This document shows, in pieces, positions 56,468-64,000 of a stretch of DNA of 64,000 bases. The stretch's first letter is position 1, and every line of letters starts with the position of its first letter. The notes below the pieces were generated by a model. That model saw only the letters and a program-made list of their open reading frames with translations. It did no database searches and was not told the origin of the DNA. Origin of the DNA: Dyella acidisoli (GTDB lineage: Bacteria; Pseudomonadota; Gammaproteobacteria; Xanthomonadales; Rhodanobacteraceae); NCBI RefSeq assembly GCF_030160295.1, contig NZ_BSOB01000010.1, positions 687,287-751,286 on the forward strand. Direction: 5' to 3'. The position numbers and the translations under genes were made by a program.

Positions 56468-56501
56468 TATATATCTCTTATTCGAGATGAAAAGATATAT
56501 A
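56468..56501 (-). promoter_or_regulatory. AT-rich dyad upstream of metF
   Basis: TATATATCT (56468-56476) and AGATATATA (56493-56501) are perfect 9-bp inverted arms with a 16-base spacer that contains a TCTC/GAGA inner pair. Its position suggests an operator for metF. ArsR-type SahR sites upstream of methionine-cycle genes are similarly AT-rich dyads, but this match is a guess. Confidence 0.5.
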
Positions 56502-56654
56502 GCCGAAATTGCCTTCGCACCTACCCGTCAGCGGGCAGCTTTCGGCACGAGCACCTGCTGCGCCGCGGGCTGACACTACGTACGTCGGTCTGTCATCATC
56601 GCTGGATTGTGTCTGCCGCATGGCGGCATTCGTCTGGTTTTAAGGGAGTGCTCG

Positions 56655-58526
56655 ATGTCTTCTTCCAACGCGATCCGCCGCGACGTGGGGCCGTTTGCCC
56701 TCATGCTCACCGGCCTGGGTTCGATCATCGGCTCGGGTTGGCTGTTCGGTGCGTGGAAAGCCGCCGGGTTGGCAGGCCCCGGCGCGATCTGGGCATGGGT
56801 GCTGGGCGCGGCGATCATCATGACCATTGCGCTGACCTATGCGGAACTGGGCGCGATGTTTCCCGAATCGGGCGGTATGGTGCGCTACGGGCACTACTCG
56901 CATGGCTCGCTGGTCGGCTTCATCGCCGCATGGGCGAACTGGATCGCGATCGTGTCGGTAATTCCGGTGGAAGCCGAAGCCTCCGTGCAATACATGGCCT
57001 CGTGGCCCTGGCCTTGGGCGCAAGACCTGTATCACGTCACCGAGGGTGTGGGCGAGTTGAGTCGTACCGGCCTCGGCATCGCGGCGGTGTTGGTGATCAT
57101 CTACTTCCTGCTCAATTTCTGGAGCGTGAAGCTGTTCGCGCACTCCAACACCGCGATCACCGTATTCAAGCTGATAGTGCCGGCAGCGACCGGCCTGGCG
57201 CTGATCGCCAGCGGTTTTCATTCCGAGAATTTCTCAGTGGGCATCCATGGCGGTGGCCATGCGATCGATTTCCCTGCCGTGCTCACGGCCGTGGCGACTG
57301 CCGGCATTGTTTTCAGCTTCAATGGTTTCCAGAGTCCGGTGAATCTGGCCGGCGAGGCACGCAATCCTGGCCGCAGCATCCCGTTTGCAGTGGTGGGCTC
57401 GATTCTGCTGGCGACCGTGATTTACGTGATTCTGCAGGTGGCCTATCTCGGTTCGGTACCGCAGGATCTGCTCGCCAAGGCGGGCTGGCACGGCATCAAC
57501 TTCCGCTCGCCGTTCGCGGAACTGGCCATCATCGTCAATCTACATTGGCTGGCGATGTTGCTTTATGTCGACGCCTTCATCAGCCCGAGCGGCACGGGCA
57601 TGACCTACACCGCAACCACCGCGCGCATGATCTACGGCATGGAGCGCAACGGCACGCTGCCGAAGATCCTCGGCCATGTGCACCCGAAGTGGGGCGTTCC
57701 GCGCCCGGCGATGTGGTTCAACTTGGCGGTGTCGTTCCTGTTCCTGCTCTTCTTCCGTGGCTGGGGCACGCTGGCAGCGGTGATTTCGGTGGCGACGATC
57801 ATTTCCTATCTCACCGGTCCGGTGAGTGTGATGACGCTGCGCCGTACGGCTACGGAGCTGCATCGTCCCTTGCGTGTGGCGGGTTTGCCGGTGCTAGCGG
57901 GAGTCGCCTTCGTCATGGCGACAGAACTTCTGTATTGGGCGAAGTGGCCGCTGACTGGCGAAATTATTTTGCTGATGATCGTGGCGTTGCCGGTCTATTT
58001 CTATTTTCAGACATTCGCTGACGAGTTCTATAAACCATCCGAACGATTGATTCTGTTGGTCTCAAGCATTGCGCCAACCGTTCTACTCGCCGTACTTGCA
58101 GGAGCCTTTTATCTGTCTTCCTCTCCCATATCGCAGCTTGCTCCTCCTTTGCTGCTTGCCGGAATGGCGTATGCATGGGTGATGTTTGGAGTTGTCATCC
58201 CCATTCTGCGCCTTCGCAGCGACGCCGCTCTTAGAAGCGTCTTCAAACATCATCTTCGTGGTGCAGTGTGGTTAATCATTTATCTGCCCACGGTTGCGAT
58301 CGTGTCGTGGGCGGGCAGCACAACCTTCGGTGGGGCTGGCTATCTGTCGTACGGTGCTGACTTGATCGTCGTTGGCGTAATCGGGCTCGTGTTCTACCTG
58401 TGGGGCGTGAAGTCCGGCTGGCGCACGCCGGCAGTGGAAGCTGCTCGGAGCGAAGCCCACGCTCACCCGGATCTGCCGCTGGTGCCGCCGGATGAGGAAA
58501 CGGCCGAGCGCGTCGCCCGCGGCTGA
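56655..58526 (+). CDS. APC family amino acid permease
   Basis: A 623-residue inner-membrane transporter with about 14 predicted TM helices. The N-terminal signature GLGSIIGSGWLFGAW (TM1 unwound region) is typical of the APC superfamily, as is SFNGFQSPVNLAGEARNPGRSIP at TM6-7. It probably imports an amino acid; substrate unknown. The ATG at 56655 follows GGGAG at 56645-56649. The stretch 57955-58270 (C-terminal TM helices) is AT-richer and uses TTA and AGA codons rare elsewhere in the gene, suggesting mosaic origin. Confidence 0.87.
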   Translation: MSSSNAIRRDVGPFALMLTGLGSIIGSGWLFGAWKAAGLAGPGAIWAWVLGAAIIMTIALTYAELGAMFPESGGMVRYGHYSHGSLVGFIAAWANWIAIVSVIPVEAEASVQYMASWPWPWAQDLYHVTEGVGELSRTGLGIAAVLVIIYFLLNFWSVKLFAHSNTAITVFKLIVPAATGLALIASGFHSENFSVGIHGGGHAIDFPAVLTAVATAGIVFSFNGFQSPVNLAGEARNPGRSIPFAVVGSILLATVIYVILQVAYLGSVPQDLLAKAGWHGINFRSPFAELAIIVNLHWLAMLLYVDAFISPSGTGMTYTATTARMIYGMERNGTLPKILGHVHPKWGVPRPAMWFNLAVSFLFLLFFRGWGTLAAVISVATIISYLTGPVSVMTLRRTATELHRPLRVAGLPVLAGVAFVMATELLYWAKWPLTGEIILLMIVALPVYFYFQTFADEFYKPSERLILLVSSIAPTVLLAVLAGAFYLSSSPISQLAPPLLLAGMAYAWVMFGVVIPILRLRSDAALRSVFKHHLRGAVWLIIYLPTVAIVSWAGSTTFGGAGYLSYGADLIVVGVIGLVFYLWGVKSGWRTPAVEAARSEAHAHPDLPLVPPDEETAERVARG

Positions 58527-58543
58527 CGCGAGGCGCGTCAGCC
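58521..58543. terminator. Perfect GC dyad between convergent permease and hom genes
   Basis: GGCTGACGCG (58521-58530), AGG, CGCGTCAGCC (58534-58543). The dyad covers the stop codons of both genes. There is no T tract. Confidence 0.6.
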
Positions 58544-59623
58544 TAATGCCAGGATGTCGCCCAGCAAAGCCTGGGCAGTCACTTCGGGGCCGGCACCCGG
58601 CCCTTGAATCACCAGTGGCTGCGTGTGGTAGCGCGTAGTCGTCAGCGCAAACTGATTGTCGGTGCCGTACAGCCGCGCGGCGGGATGCGTCGCCGGTACT
58701 TCCGTAATACCCACGCGTGCGCGGCCGCGCTGATTGAGTCGTGCGAGGAAGCGCAGTACATGTCCGCGCGCACGAGCTGCTTCATGCAAGGCCGCCAGTG
58801 GTTCATCCAGTTCTTCGAGACGTTCGAGGAAGGTTTCCGTGGAAATATCACGTAGACCTTCCGGTACGAGGCTTTCCACGATGACTTCATCGTTACCCAA
58901 CGCGAAACCTGCGTTGCGGGCGAGGATGAGCAGCTTGCGTGCTACATCTTCGCCAGAAAGATCGGCGCGCGGGTCCGGTTCGGTATAACCCAGCTTGCGC
59001 GCTTCGCACAGCAACTGGGAAAACGGACGGCTACCGTCGTATGTATTGAACAGATAAGACAGCGAGCCGGAAAACACACCTTCCAGCGTGAGCAGAGCGT
59101 CGCCGCAATCGCACAGGCGGCGTAGCGTAGAAAGCACCGGCAGACCCGCACCCACCGTGGCGGAATCACCGTACCGGCCACCTGCGGCGCGTGCAGCCTG
59201 CAATGCGCGCCAACCTGAGAGATGTCCGCCGGCCAGCGATTTGTTCGCGGTCACTACGTGATAGCCGCGAGCCAGCCAATCTGCATGACGCGAAGCCAGC
59301 TCGCTGGATGCAGTTGCGTCGACGATGACTTTCAGCGTCGCGTGATGTGCGTCGAGTGCAGACAACAAGGCGGCATCGTCACGTGCCGAGCCTTCGCGTT
59401 TCAGGCGTTCGCGTAGATCACGCGCAGCCAACTGAGTCGCTTCCGTCTGCTGTTTGCGTGAGTTCGCAGCACCCACCAGATGCAATCGCTTGGCGACCGG
59501 CGTGCACAACAGCTTCAGAAACGCGCCGCCCACTACGCCGGTGCCCAGCAACACCAGCGCAACTTCCTGTGGCGCGATGGATGCGATTTTGGGAATAGAA
59601 GCTTCGGCCAGCACCGCACTCAT
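58538..59623 (-). CDS. hom: Homoserine dehydrogenase (ThrA/MetL C-terminal type)
   Basis: A 361-residue enzyme that reduces aspartate semialdehyde to homoserine. The Rossmann motif LLGTGVVGGAFL is followed by ATASSELASRHADWL, VTANKSLAG, EGVFSGSLSYLFN and the catalytic-lysine region (EPDPRADLSGEDVARKLLILA). It is equivalent to the dehydrogenase half of bifunctional E. coli ThrA/MetL, with no kinase domain and no ACT domain. It overlaps the metB stop by four bases and is last in the metX-metB-hom operon, so homoserine supply is coupled to its use for methionine. Confidence 0.93.
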   Translation of the reverse strand: MSAVLAEASIPKIASIAPQEVALVLLGTGVVGGAFLKLLCTPVAKRLHLVGAANSRKQQTEATQLAARDLRERLKREGSARDDAALLSALDAHHATLKVIVDATASSELASRHADWLARGYHVVTANKSLAGGHLSGWRALQAARAAGGRYGDSATVGAGLPVLSTLRRLCDCGDALLTLEGVFSGSLSYLFNTYDGSRPFSQLLCEARKLGYTEPDPRADLSGEDVARKLLILARNAGFALGNDEVIVESLVPEGLRDISTETFLERLEELDEPLAALHEAARARGHVLRFLARLNQRGRARVGITEVPATHPAARLYGTDNQFALTTTRYHTQPLVIQGPGAGPEVTAQALLGDILALG

Positions 59624-60828
59624 ACAATCACCCGGCGTTTCGAAGCGTTCTCGGTCACTGCCAACGCGCGTTGCAGGCCGGCCTCGAGATCGCGCAGCAG
59701 ATCGTCGCCATCCTCGATGCCGATCGACAGGCGCAGCAATGTGTCGGCAATGCCGGCTGCACGGCGCGCTTCCACCGCCATGGCGGCATGCGTCATCGAG
59801 GCCGGGTGCGCGACCAGGCTTTCCACACCACCAAGCGATTCGGCCAGTGAGAAGTAATGCAGATCATTCACGAACGCTTCGATCTGCGGCACGTCGCCGT
59901 GCAGTTCAAAACTCAGCATGCCGCCAAAGCCCTGTTGCTGCCGTGCAGCCAGCGCATGACCAGCGTGATGTTCCAGACCCGGGTAATACACTTTGCGCAC
60001 AGCGTCGTGTTTATCCAAATACGTTGCAATGCGCTCGGCGTTTTCCTGATGTTGGCGCAGACGAACGCCGAGTGTACGCAGGCCGCGCAAAGTGAGAAAA
60101 CTATCGAACGGCGCGCCAGTAAGACCGTTGCAATTGCCCCACCACTTCAACTGTTCGGCGACTGCTGTGTTTCGCGCAACAACCGCACCACCCACCACAT
60201 CGCTATGACCGTTGATGTATTTGGTAGTCGAATGCACCACGATGTCTGCACCCAGCACAAGCGGCTGTTGCAACGCAGGCGAAAGAAACGTGTTGTCCAC
60301 CACGACCAATGCGCCGACAGCATGCGCTGCCTGTGCCACGTGGCGAATATCGGTAATGCGCAGCAGCGGATTTGAGGGAGTCTCCACCCACACCAGCGCG
60401 GGCTTCGATGCCAGGCCTTCGGCAAGTGCGTGGTTGTCGGTGAGATCAATGAAGCGAACGCTGAAGCGACCTTTCTTCGCCCAGGCATCAAGCAGGCGCC
60501 ATGTGCCGCCGTAGCAATCATGTGCGGCAAGCACGAGGCCGCCTGCAGGAACCAATTCCAGCGCAAGGGCAACTGCGGCCATGCCGCTGGCCGTTACGAC
60601 CGCACCGGCACCCTGCTCGAGTTCGGCAAGTGCATTGCCAAGCAGATCGCGCGTGGGATTGCCGCTACGCGAATAGTCATACGCGCGCTTGCCGCCCAAG
60701 CCCGTGAAACTGTAGTTGGTGGAGAGATGCAGTGCCGGCACGACTGCGCCGTGTTGCGTATCCGATTCGATGCCGGCGCGTACAGCGCGCGTGCTAGCAG
60801 CGGTTTCCTTCGCGATATCAGCGCACAT
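59620..60828 (-). CDS. metB: Cystathionine gamma-synthase / O-succinylhomoserine lyase
   Basis: A 402-residue gamma-family PLP enzyme. It joins cysteine to O-succinylhomoserine to make cystathionine. The PLP lysine is K203 in HSTTKYINGHSD; YSRSGNPTR, ASGMAAV and ETPSNPLL are the other family signatures. Cystathionine synthase and lyase activities are hard to separate by sequence; position between metX and hom favours the synthase. Three bases separate it from the metX stop. Confidence 0.92.
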   Translation of the reverse strand: MCADIAKETAASTRAVRAGIESDTQHGAVVPALHLSTNYSFTGLGGKRAYDYSRSGNPTRDLLGNALAELEQGAGAVVTASGMAAVALALELVPAGGLVLAAHDCYGGTWRLLDAWAKKGRFSVRFIDLTDNHALAEGLASKPALVWVETPSNPLLRITDIRHVAQAAHAVGALVVVDNTFLSPALQQPLVLGADIVVHSTTKYINGHSDVVGGAVVARNTAVAEQLKWWGNCNGLTGAPFDSFLTLRGLRTLGVRLRQHQENAERIATYLDKHDAVRKVYYPGLEHHAGHALAARQQQGFGGMLSFELHGDVPQIEAFVNDLHYFSLAESLGGVESLVAHPASMTHAAMAVEARRAAGIADTLLRLSIGIEDGDDLLRDLEAGLQRALAVTENASKRRVIV

Positions 60829-60831
60829 GAT

Positions 60832-61869
60832 TCAAGCTCCAGAACGACAGGGGACGGCCTGGCGCAGCAGCGGCGCCAGTTTGTTGGTTTCCTTCAGGAA
60901 GGCGTCGTGGCCGTAAGGCGAATCGACCACTTCCAGCGTGGTCGAGCCACGCAGACGGCGCTGCAGCTCACACAAGTCGGCCAACGGCACCAGGCGATCA
61001 GAAGGAAAGCCGATCAAGGTGGCGGGTGTGCTCACTGCTTCCGGCGCAATGTCGTGCAGATCGATCGACTCGGACAGTGCAAGAAAGCGATCCAGATCGA
61101 AACGCTGGACGAAACTACGGCCAGCGTGTTCCAGATAATCTTCGACAGGGAAGTGGAAACGGCCTTCGCGATAGTCCGGCGTGCTGGCAAAACGACGCGC
61201 GAATTCTTCGCTGCCGCGATAGGTGGTCATAGCCAGTTGGCGCGCAAGAGAAAGCGCTTCATCGATCTGACCGGAAGCCTGGCCCAGACGCAGGATCTGG
61301 CGCTGAATCGCGCGCTGTGCAGTGGCCATGGGATGGGCGCGGTGTGCACCGGCGAGCAGAACCAGCTTCTCCAGCTTATCCGGATGACGTGCGGCAAAGG
61401 CAAGCGCAGTCATCGCGCCATAAGAGGAACCAATGAAAGCCGCAACGCGACCAATGCCAAGCGCATTGACCAAGGCAGCCAGAGCATCGGCCTGATCTTC
61501 GCTGGAGATCGCGCGCGGGCTATTTTCGAAATCAGCTGGTGTCAGCCAATCGATGCTGAGCACGCGGTAATGCGCCAGATCGATCGCCTGGCCGTGCCCT
61601 ACCAGCTCTGACCACCAACCTGGCTTACCCTGGTCGGAGCCTGCCACGTGACGGTCCGCAGAAATGCCTCCTTGCACGACGATCGTCGGTGCATCCGCCG
61701 CACCGGTCCACTGATAGCGCACGTCGACGTGGCTGATGCCATGGCCGTACTTGGGCTGCAGTGCGAGGCGACGGGAACTGCGCTGCCCGGTCAGCGTGCT
61801 ACGTGAATGCAAAGGCACGACCACGGCAGTGGGACGATCTTCAAGTGAGGAGTTGGCGAGCTGGGGCAT
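60832..61869 (-). CDS. metX: Homoserine O-acyltransferase (alpha/beta hydrolase, MetX type)
   Basis: A 345-residue alpha/beta-hydrolase-fold transferase. The nucleophile S149 is in FIGSSYGAMTAL; the Asp is in GFPSDRLVPL and the His in SPYGHDAF. In Xanthomonadaceae MetX homologues act as O-succinyltransferases despite the fold usually linked to acetylation, and the neighbouring metB fits that. The ATG at 61869 follows GGAG (61897-61900 complement side of a hairpin: the start SD is the GGAG at 61877-61880). Expression is set by the SAM-I riboswitch and SD hairpin upstream. Confidence 0.93.
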   Translation of the reverse strand: MPQLANSSLEDRPTAVVVPLHSRSTLTGQRSSRRLALQPKYGHGISHVDVRYQWTGAADAPTIVVQGGISADRHVAGSDQGKPGWWSELVGHGQAIDLAHYRVLSIDWLTPADFENSPRAISSEDQADALAALVNALGIGRVAAFIGSSYGAMTALAFAARHPDKLEKLVLLAGAHRAHPMATAQRAIQRQILRLGQASGQIDEALSLARQLAMTTYRGSEEFARRFASTPDYREGRFHFPVEDYLEHAGRSFVQRFDLDRFLALSESIDLHDIAPEAVSTPATLIGFPSDRLVPLADLCELQRRLRGSTTLEVVDSPYGHDAFLKETNKLAPLLRQAVPCRSGA

Positions 61870-61873
61870 CTAA

Positions 61874-61903
61874 GTTCTCCGTTTACATCGCCCTGCGGAG
61901 AAC
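61874..61903 (-). promoter_or_regulatory. Shine-Dalgarno-sequestering hairpin of metX
   Basis: On the metX strand GTTCTCCG (complement of 61896-61903) pairs perfectly with CGGAGAAC (complement of 61874-61881), which holds the GGAG ribosome site seven bases before the ATG. Loop of 14 bases. This is the likely off-state output of the riboswitch, that is translational control. A second perfect hairpin (ACCATGC/GCATGGT, about 61929-61945) lies between it and the aptamer. Confidence 0.75.
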
Positions 61904-61954
61904 CTACGAGGAGTTGTCGCCGAATACACCATGCATCGCATGGTTTGACGACAT

Positions 61955-62070
61955 CCCATCTATCGGCTGGCACTAAGTAAGCGCCCCGCAGGAGTTGGCA
62001 CCGTTGCAGGGTTGATCCTGCAGGTTGCCCCGGCTTCAAAGGGCCTGTCCCTCAGCCGGTCTCGATGAGT
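61955..62070 (-). ncRNA. SAM-I (S-box) riboswitch of the metX-metB-hom operon
   Basis: On the metX strand the conserved SAM-I segments occur in order: CTCATC (P1, 62070-62065), GGCTGAGGGACAGGCCC, GAAGCC, GGCAACC, and GGTGCCAACTCCTGC, closing with GATGGG (61960-61955) that pairs with CTCATC to form P1 (one G-U). SAM binding should lower expression of the operon. Length 116 bases, normal for the class. Confidence 0.93.
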
Positions 62071-62077
62071 GGAATCG

Positions 62078-62106
62078 ACTATACAGACGGGATTTTTGAG
62101 CGTCAA
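62078..62106 (-). promoter_or_regulatory. Sigma-70 promoter of the metX operon
   Basis: On the metX strand TTGACG (62106-62101), 17-base spacer, TATAGT (62083-62078). Transcription should start near 62071, just before the aptamer, which supports both calls. Confidence 0.85.
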
Positions 62107-62107
62107 T

Positions 62108-62131
62108 GGACGTATAGACGTCTAAACGTAA
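62108..62131. promoter_or_regulatory. Tandem met-box-like array upstream of the metX -35 element
   Basis: Three contiguous 8-bp units with ACGT cores: GGACGTAT (62108-62115), AGACGTCT (62116-62123), AAACGTAA (62124-62131). The middle one equals the MetJ consensus. The array abuts the -35 box of metX and is also upstream of the cysK-like gene. MetJ is not something I know from this order, so the binding protein is uncertain. Confidence 0.5.
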
Positions 62132-62272
62132 AAACAGCCTAAAATAGACGGGCATTAAGCCCATATGGGAAATAACCATATAGTGGAAGCTGCGTCCAAA
62201 GCACCCGGGTGGCAGATCGACGGGCCCGCGCTATCCTCACCCCTACTATTACTGGGCGTAACGCTGCAAACC

Positions 62273-63289
62273 ATGACTATCAAGCCCGACCTGTCCTCAG
62301 CCGTTGGCCACACTCCTTTATTGCGCCTTCGCCGCGCTTCGGAACTGACCGGCTGCGAAGTGCTCGGCAAGGCCGAATTCCTCAACCCAGGTGGCTCGAT
62401 CAAAGACCGTACGGCGTTGGGGTTGATCCTGGATGCCGAAAAGAAGGGACTGCTGCGCCCAGGGGGCACGATCGTGGAAGGCACTGCGGGGAATACAGGC
62501 ATCGGGATGGCCCTGATCGGGGCAAGCCGCGGCTACCGGACGGTGATTTTCATGCCGGACACGCAAAGCCGGGAGAAGATCGATGCCCTGCGCGTGGCCG
62601 GGGCTGAAATCCGGCTGGTTCCTGCGGCGCCCTTCAAGGATCCCAGGCATTACGTCCACATCGCCCGCGCCTACTGCGAGAGCTTGAACGAGCAGGCACC
62701 CGACAGCGCCTGGTTCGGCAATCAATTCGACAACACTGCCAATCGCGACTGGCATGAGGTGACTACTGGGGTGGAGATCTGGGAGCAAACAGGAGGCAAA
62801 GTGGACGGCTTCGTCTGCTCGGCCGGAACAGGCGGCACTCTCGCCGGCGTCGGGCGCGCGCTGAAGTCGCGCAAAGCAAGGGTGACCATCGCGCTTTCCG
62901 ATCCCACAGGTTCGGCGTTAGCCAACTACATCAATCGCGGCGAGCTGGTCGCGGAAGGCGGCTCGATCAGCGAGGGGATCGGCTCCAGCCGTATCACGGC
63001 GAATTTCCAGGACGCACCGATCGACATGGCGTGGTCAATTCCGGATCAGGAGTCCATACCGCTGTTGCATGAATTGCTGCATGACGAAGGCTGGTGCGTA
63101 GGCGGCTCCAGCGGTGTCAATCTGGCCGGGGTGATCCGGCTGGCAAAAGCGCTTGGGCCAGGCCACACCATCGTGACAGTCCTGGCTGACGCCGGTACCC
63201 GGTATCAGGCCAAGCTCTTCAATCCGCCGTTTCTGCGTGAGAAAGGCATACCGGTGCCGGAATGGTTGCAGCAGTCGTTTGGTGGCTGA
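62273..63289 (+). CDS. Cysteine synthase-like PLP enzyme (CysK/CBS family)
   Basis: A 338-residue fold type II PLP enzyme that would make cysteine from O-acetylserine and sulfide. PLP lysine K44 in NPGGSIKDRTA; phosphate loop CSAGTGGTLAGVG; substrate loop EGTAGNTGIGMAL, where CysK normally has TSGNTGI, so the substrate may differ (the S-to-A change is unusual). The C-terminal tail is longer than in classic CysK. The ATG at 62273 (MTIKPDLSSAVGHTPLL) fits the family; the in-frame start at 62165 overlaps the regulatory region. It is divergent from metX. Confidence 0.88.
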   Translation: MTIKPDLSSAVGHTPLLRLRRASELTGCEVLGKAEFLNPGGSIKDRTALGLILDAEKKGLLRPGGTIVEGTAGNTGIGMALIGASRGYRTVIFMPDTQSREKIDALRVAGAEIRLVPAAPFKDPRHYVHIARAYCESLNEQAPDSAWFGNQFDNTANRDWHEVTTGVEIWEQTGGKVDGFVCSAGTGGTLAGVGRALKSRKARVTIALSDPTGSALANYINRGELVAEGGSISEGIGSSRITANFQDAPIDMAWSIPDQESIPLLHELLHDEGWCVGGSSGVNLAGVIRLAKALGPGHTIVTVLADAGTRYQAKLFNPPFLREKGIPVPEWLQQSFGG

Positions 63290-63299
63290 GTCGGTAGAT

Positions 63300-63889
63300 T
63301 TTGGACGGCTGGGTGCTCAGCATCGACAATTGGCACGACGATTTCCTTCACTACGACTATCTCGGCGCGCCCATCCATCTGGCGCATATCGAAGCACCGG
63401 ATGGCGTGCACTGGGTCAGACAGTTTGATTGGTGCAAGGATATGGGGCGTCCTGGCTATACAGTGACGCCGGTGCTCAACGGTGGCTTCAATCTGCGCAG
63501 TCCGCGCTTGATGCGTGCATTGGTGGAACATCCGGATGTGCGCGTATGCATTCCGCCAGCCGATGTGGTGGTGGGCGATCCTTTACGGATGTATTGGAAC
63601 AACGATGTATTGCTTGAGGATCTGCAGTTGTCGGAGATGCTTCGCCCCGCACTGGAAACCAAGGATCTTCGCTTTCTGCCGTTGGACGTCGCCAGTCGGT
63701 TTGCCTATGCCGGAGCGATTCATCATGCATGGACGCGTTGAGCATATTTGGACACCACTCCAAACTTCGCCGCCTGGTGAGTATTGACCCGCCAACGATT
63801 CACTACACCAGAGCGAACTGTATGACGAACTGGACTTGGTTGAGATGTTCGTACGGCGAGGATATCGCGTGGAGTTTTCGGCGTAACCG
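63300..63889 (+). pseudogene. Decayed DUF5672 family gene (5'-truncated and frameshifted)
   Basis: The frame at 63301-63741 begins abruptly inside a DUF5672-type domain (DGWVLSIDNWHDDFLHYDY, DYLGAPIHL, VLNGGFNLRS, NNDVLLEDLQL, RFLPLDVASRFAY), with a stop just upstream and no N-terminal third. After the stop at 63741 the likely continuation appears in another frame (SIFGHHSKLRRLVSIDPPT, about 63740-63805) and then a third (QSELYDELDLVEMFVRRGY, about 63810-63889). So at least two frameshifts separate the remaining parts. DUF5672 proteins look like glycosyltransferases. The 63301 TTG could in principle give a 146-residue protein. Confidence 0.7.
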
Positions 63890-63970
63890 TTGCCACAGCG
63901 CTGTTGTTCGCATGTTCGGCGACGCGTCTGCATAGCCCTTGAGCAAACCCTGCAGCATGGCCCACAAAGC

Positions 63971-64000
63971 AAAACGCCTTCCCGATGGGGAAGGCGTTTT
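63971..64000. terminator. Bidirectional rho-independent terminator at the window end
   Basis: AAAACGCCTTCCC (63971-63983), GATG loop, GGGAAGGCGTTTT (63988-64000): a 13-bp perfect stem with A and T tracts. It may serve the cysK-like unit and a gene beyond the window. Confidence 0.9.

Noticed and set aside
56440..56654. Riboswitch upstream of metF
   Set aside because: None of the SAM-I, SAM-II or SAH conserved segments were found; only the AT-rich dyad is present.
60430..61611. 393-codon open frame antisense to metB and metX
   Set aside because: Overlaps two well-supported genes of the metX operon and shows no recognisable domain.

Overview
The window is 64 kb of GC-rich, densely coding chromosome from a gammaproteobacterium. 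The gene content points to Xanthomonadales (Lysobacterales), most likely a Dyella/Rhodanobacter-type member of Rhodanobacteraceae. The evidence is large TonB-dependent receptors, a lexA-imuA-imuB-dnaE2 mutasome operon, a metX-metB-hom operon behind a SAM-I riboswitch, a monothiol glutaredoxin fused to a rhodanese domain, and intergenic palindromic repeats of the kind common in this order. The genus is an inference. I saw no rRNA, tRNA, CRISPR array, prophage or intact insertion sequence.

Layout. 0-7.7 kb: malic enzyme (maeB), a DUF2165 membrane protein, a QEGLA/MATCAP-type peptidase overlapping rsgA, alaA, and an SGNH hydrolase whose 5' end lies in a nested inverted repeat. 7.9-14 kb: TonB-dependent receptor, TPR-sulfotransferase and TPR-Asp/Asn hydroxylase. 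14-16 kb: LpxH-like diphosphatase and a three-domain glutaredoxin. 16-24.6 kb: a two-component system followed by a tripartite RND pump. 24.6-30.3 kb: a second cluster with an Fe/2OG oxygenase, a TPR-sulfotransferase and an Oar-type receptor. 30.7-41 kb: AMP nucleosidase, DegV, SDR, a lipoprotein, an orphan ABC ATPase, a VOC gene remnant, sppA, a MATE pump and DUF3667. 41-47.3 kb: priA, rpoH (with a perfect CIRCE operator), ung, maiA, pgk. 47.4-53.9 kb: the SOS cluster lexA-imuA-imuB-dnaE2-alkB. 54-64 kb: ilvE, a DUF4124 protein, metF, an APC permease, hom-metB-metX with its riboswitch, a cysK-like gene and a decayed DUF5672 gene.

How the genes work together. The last 10 kb is largely sulfur and amino-acid metabolism: homoserine supply (hom), its activation (metX), transsulfuration (metB), the methyl donor (metF) and a cysteine synthase. 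The metX leader carries a SAM-I aptamer and a hairpin that sequesters the Shine-Dalgarno sequence. The SOS cluster puts the whole error-prone mutasome and an alkylation-repair dioxygenase under one LexA, with a candidate operator directly upstream. The response regulator and histidine kinase probably control the adjacent RND pump. The two receptor clusters share an unusual combination of receptor, TPR-sulfotransferase and iron/2-oxoglutarate oxygenase, which I regard as the best candidate for an undescribed functional module. No biochemical role can be assigned to it from sequence alone.
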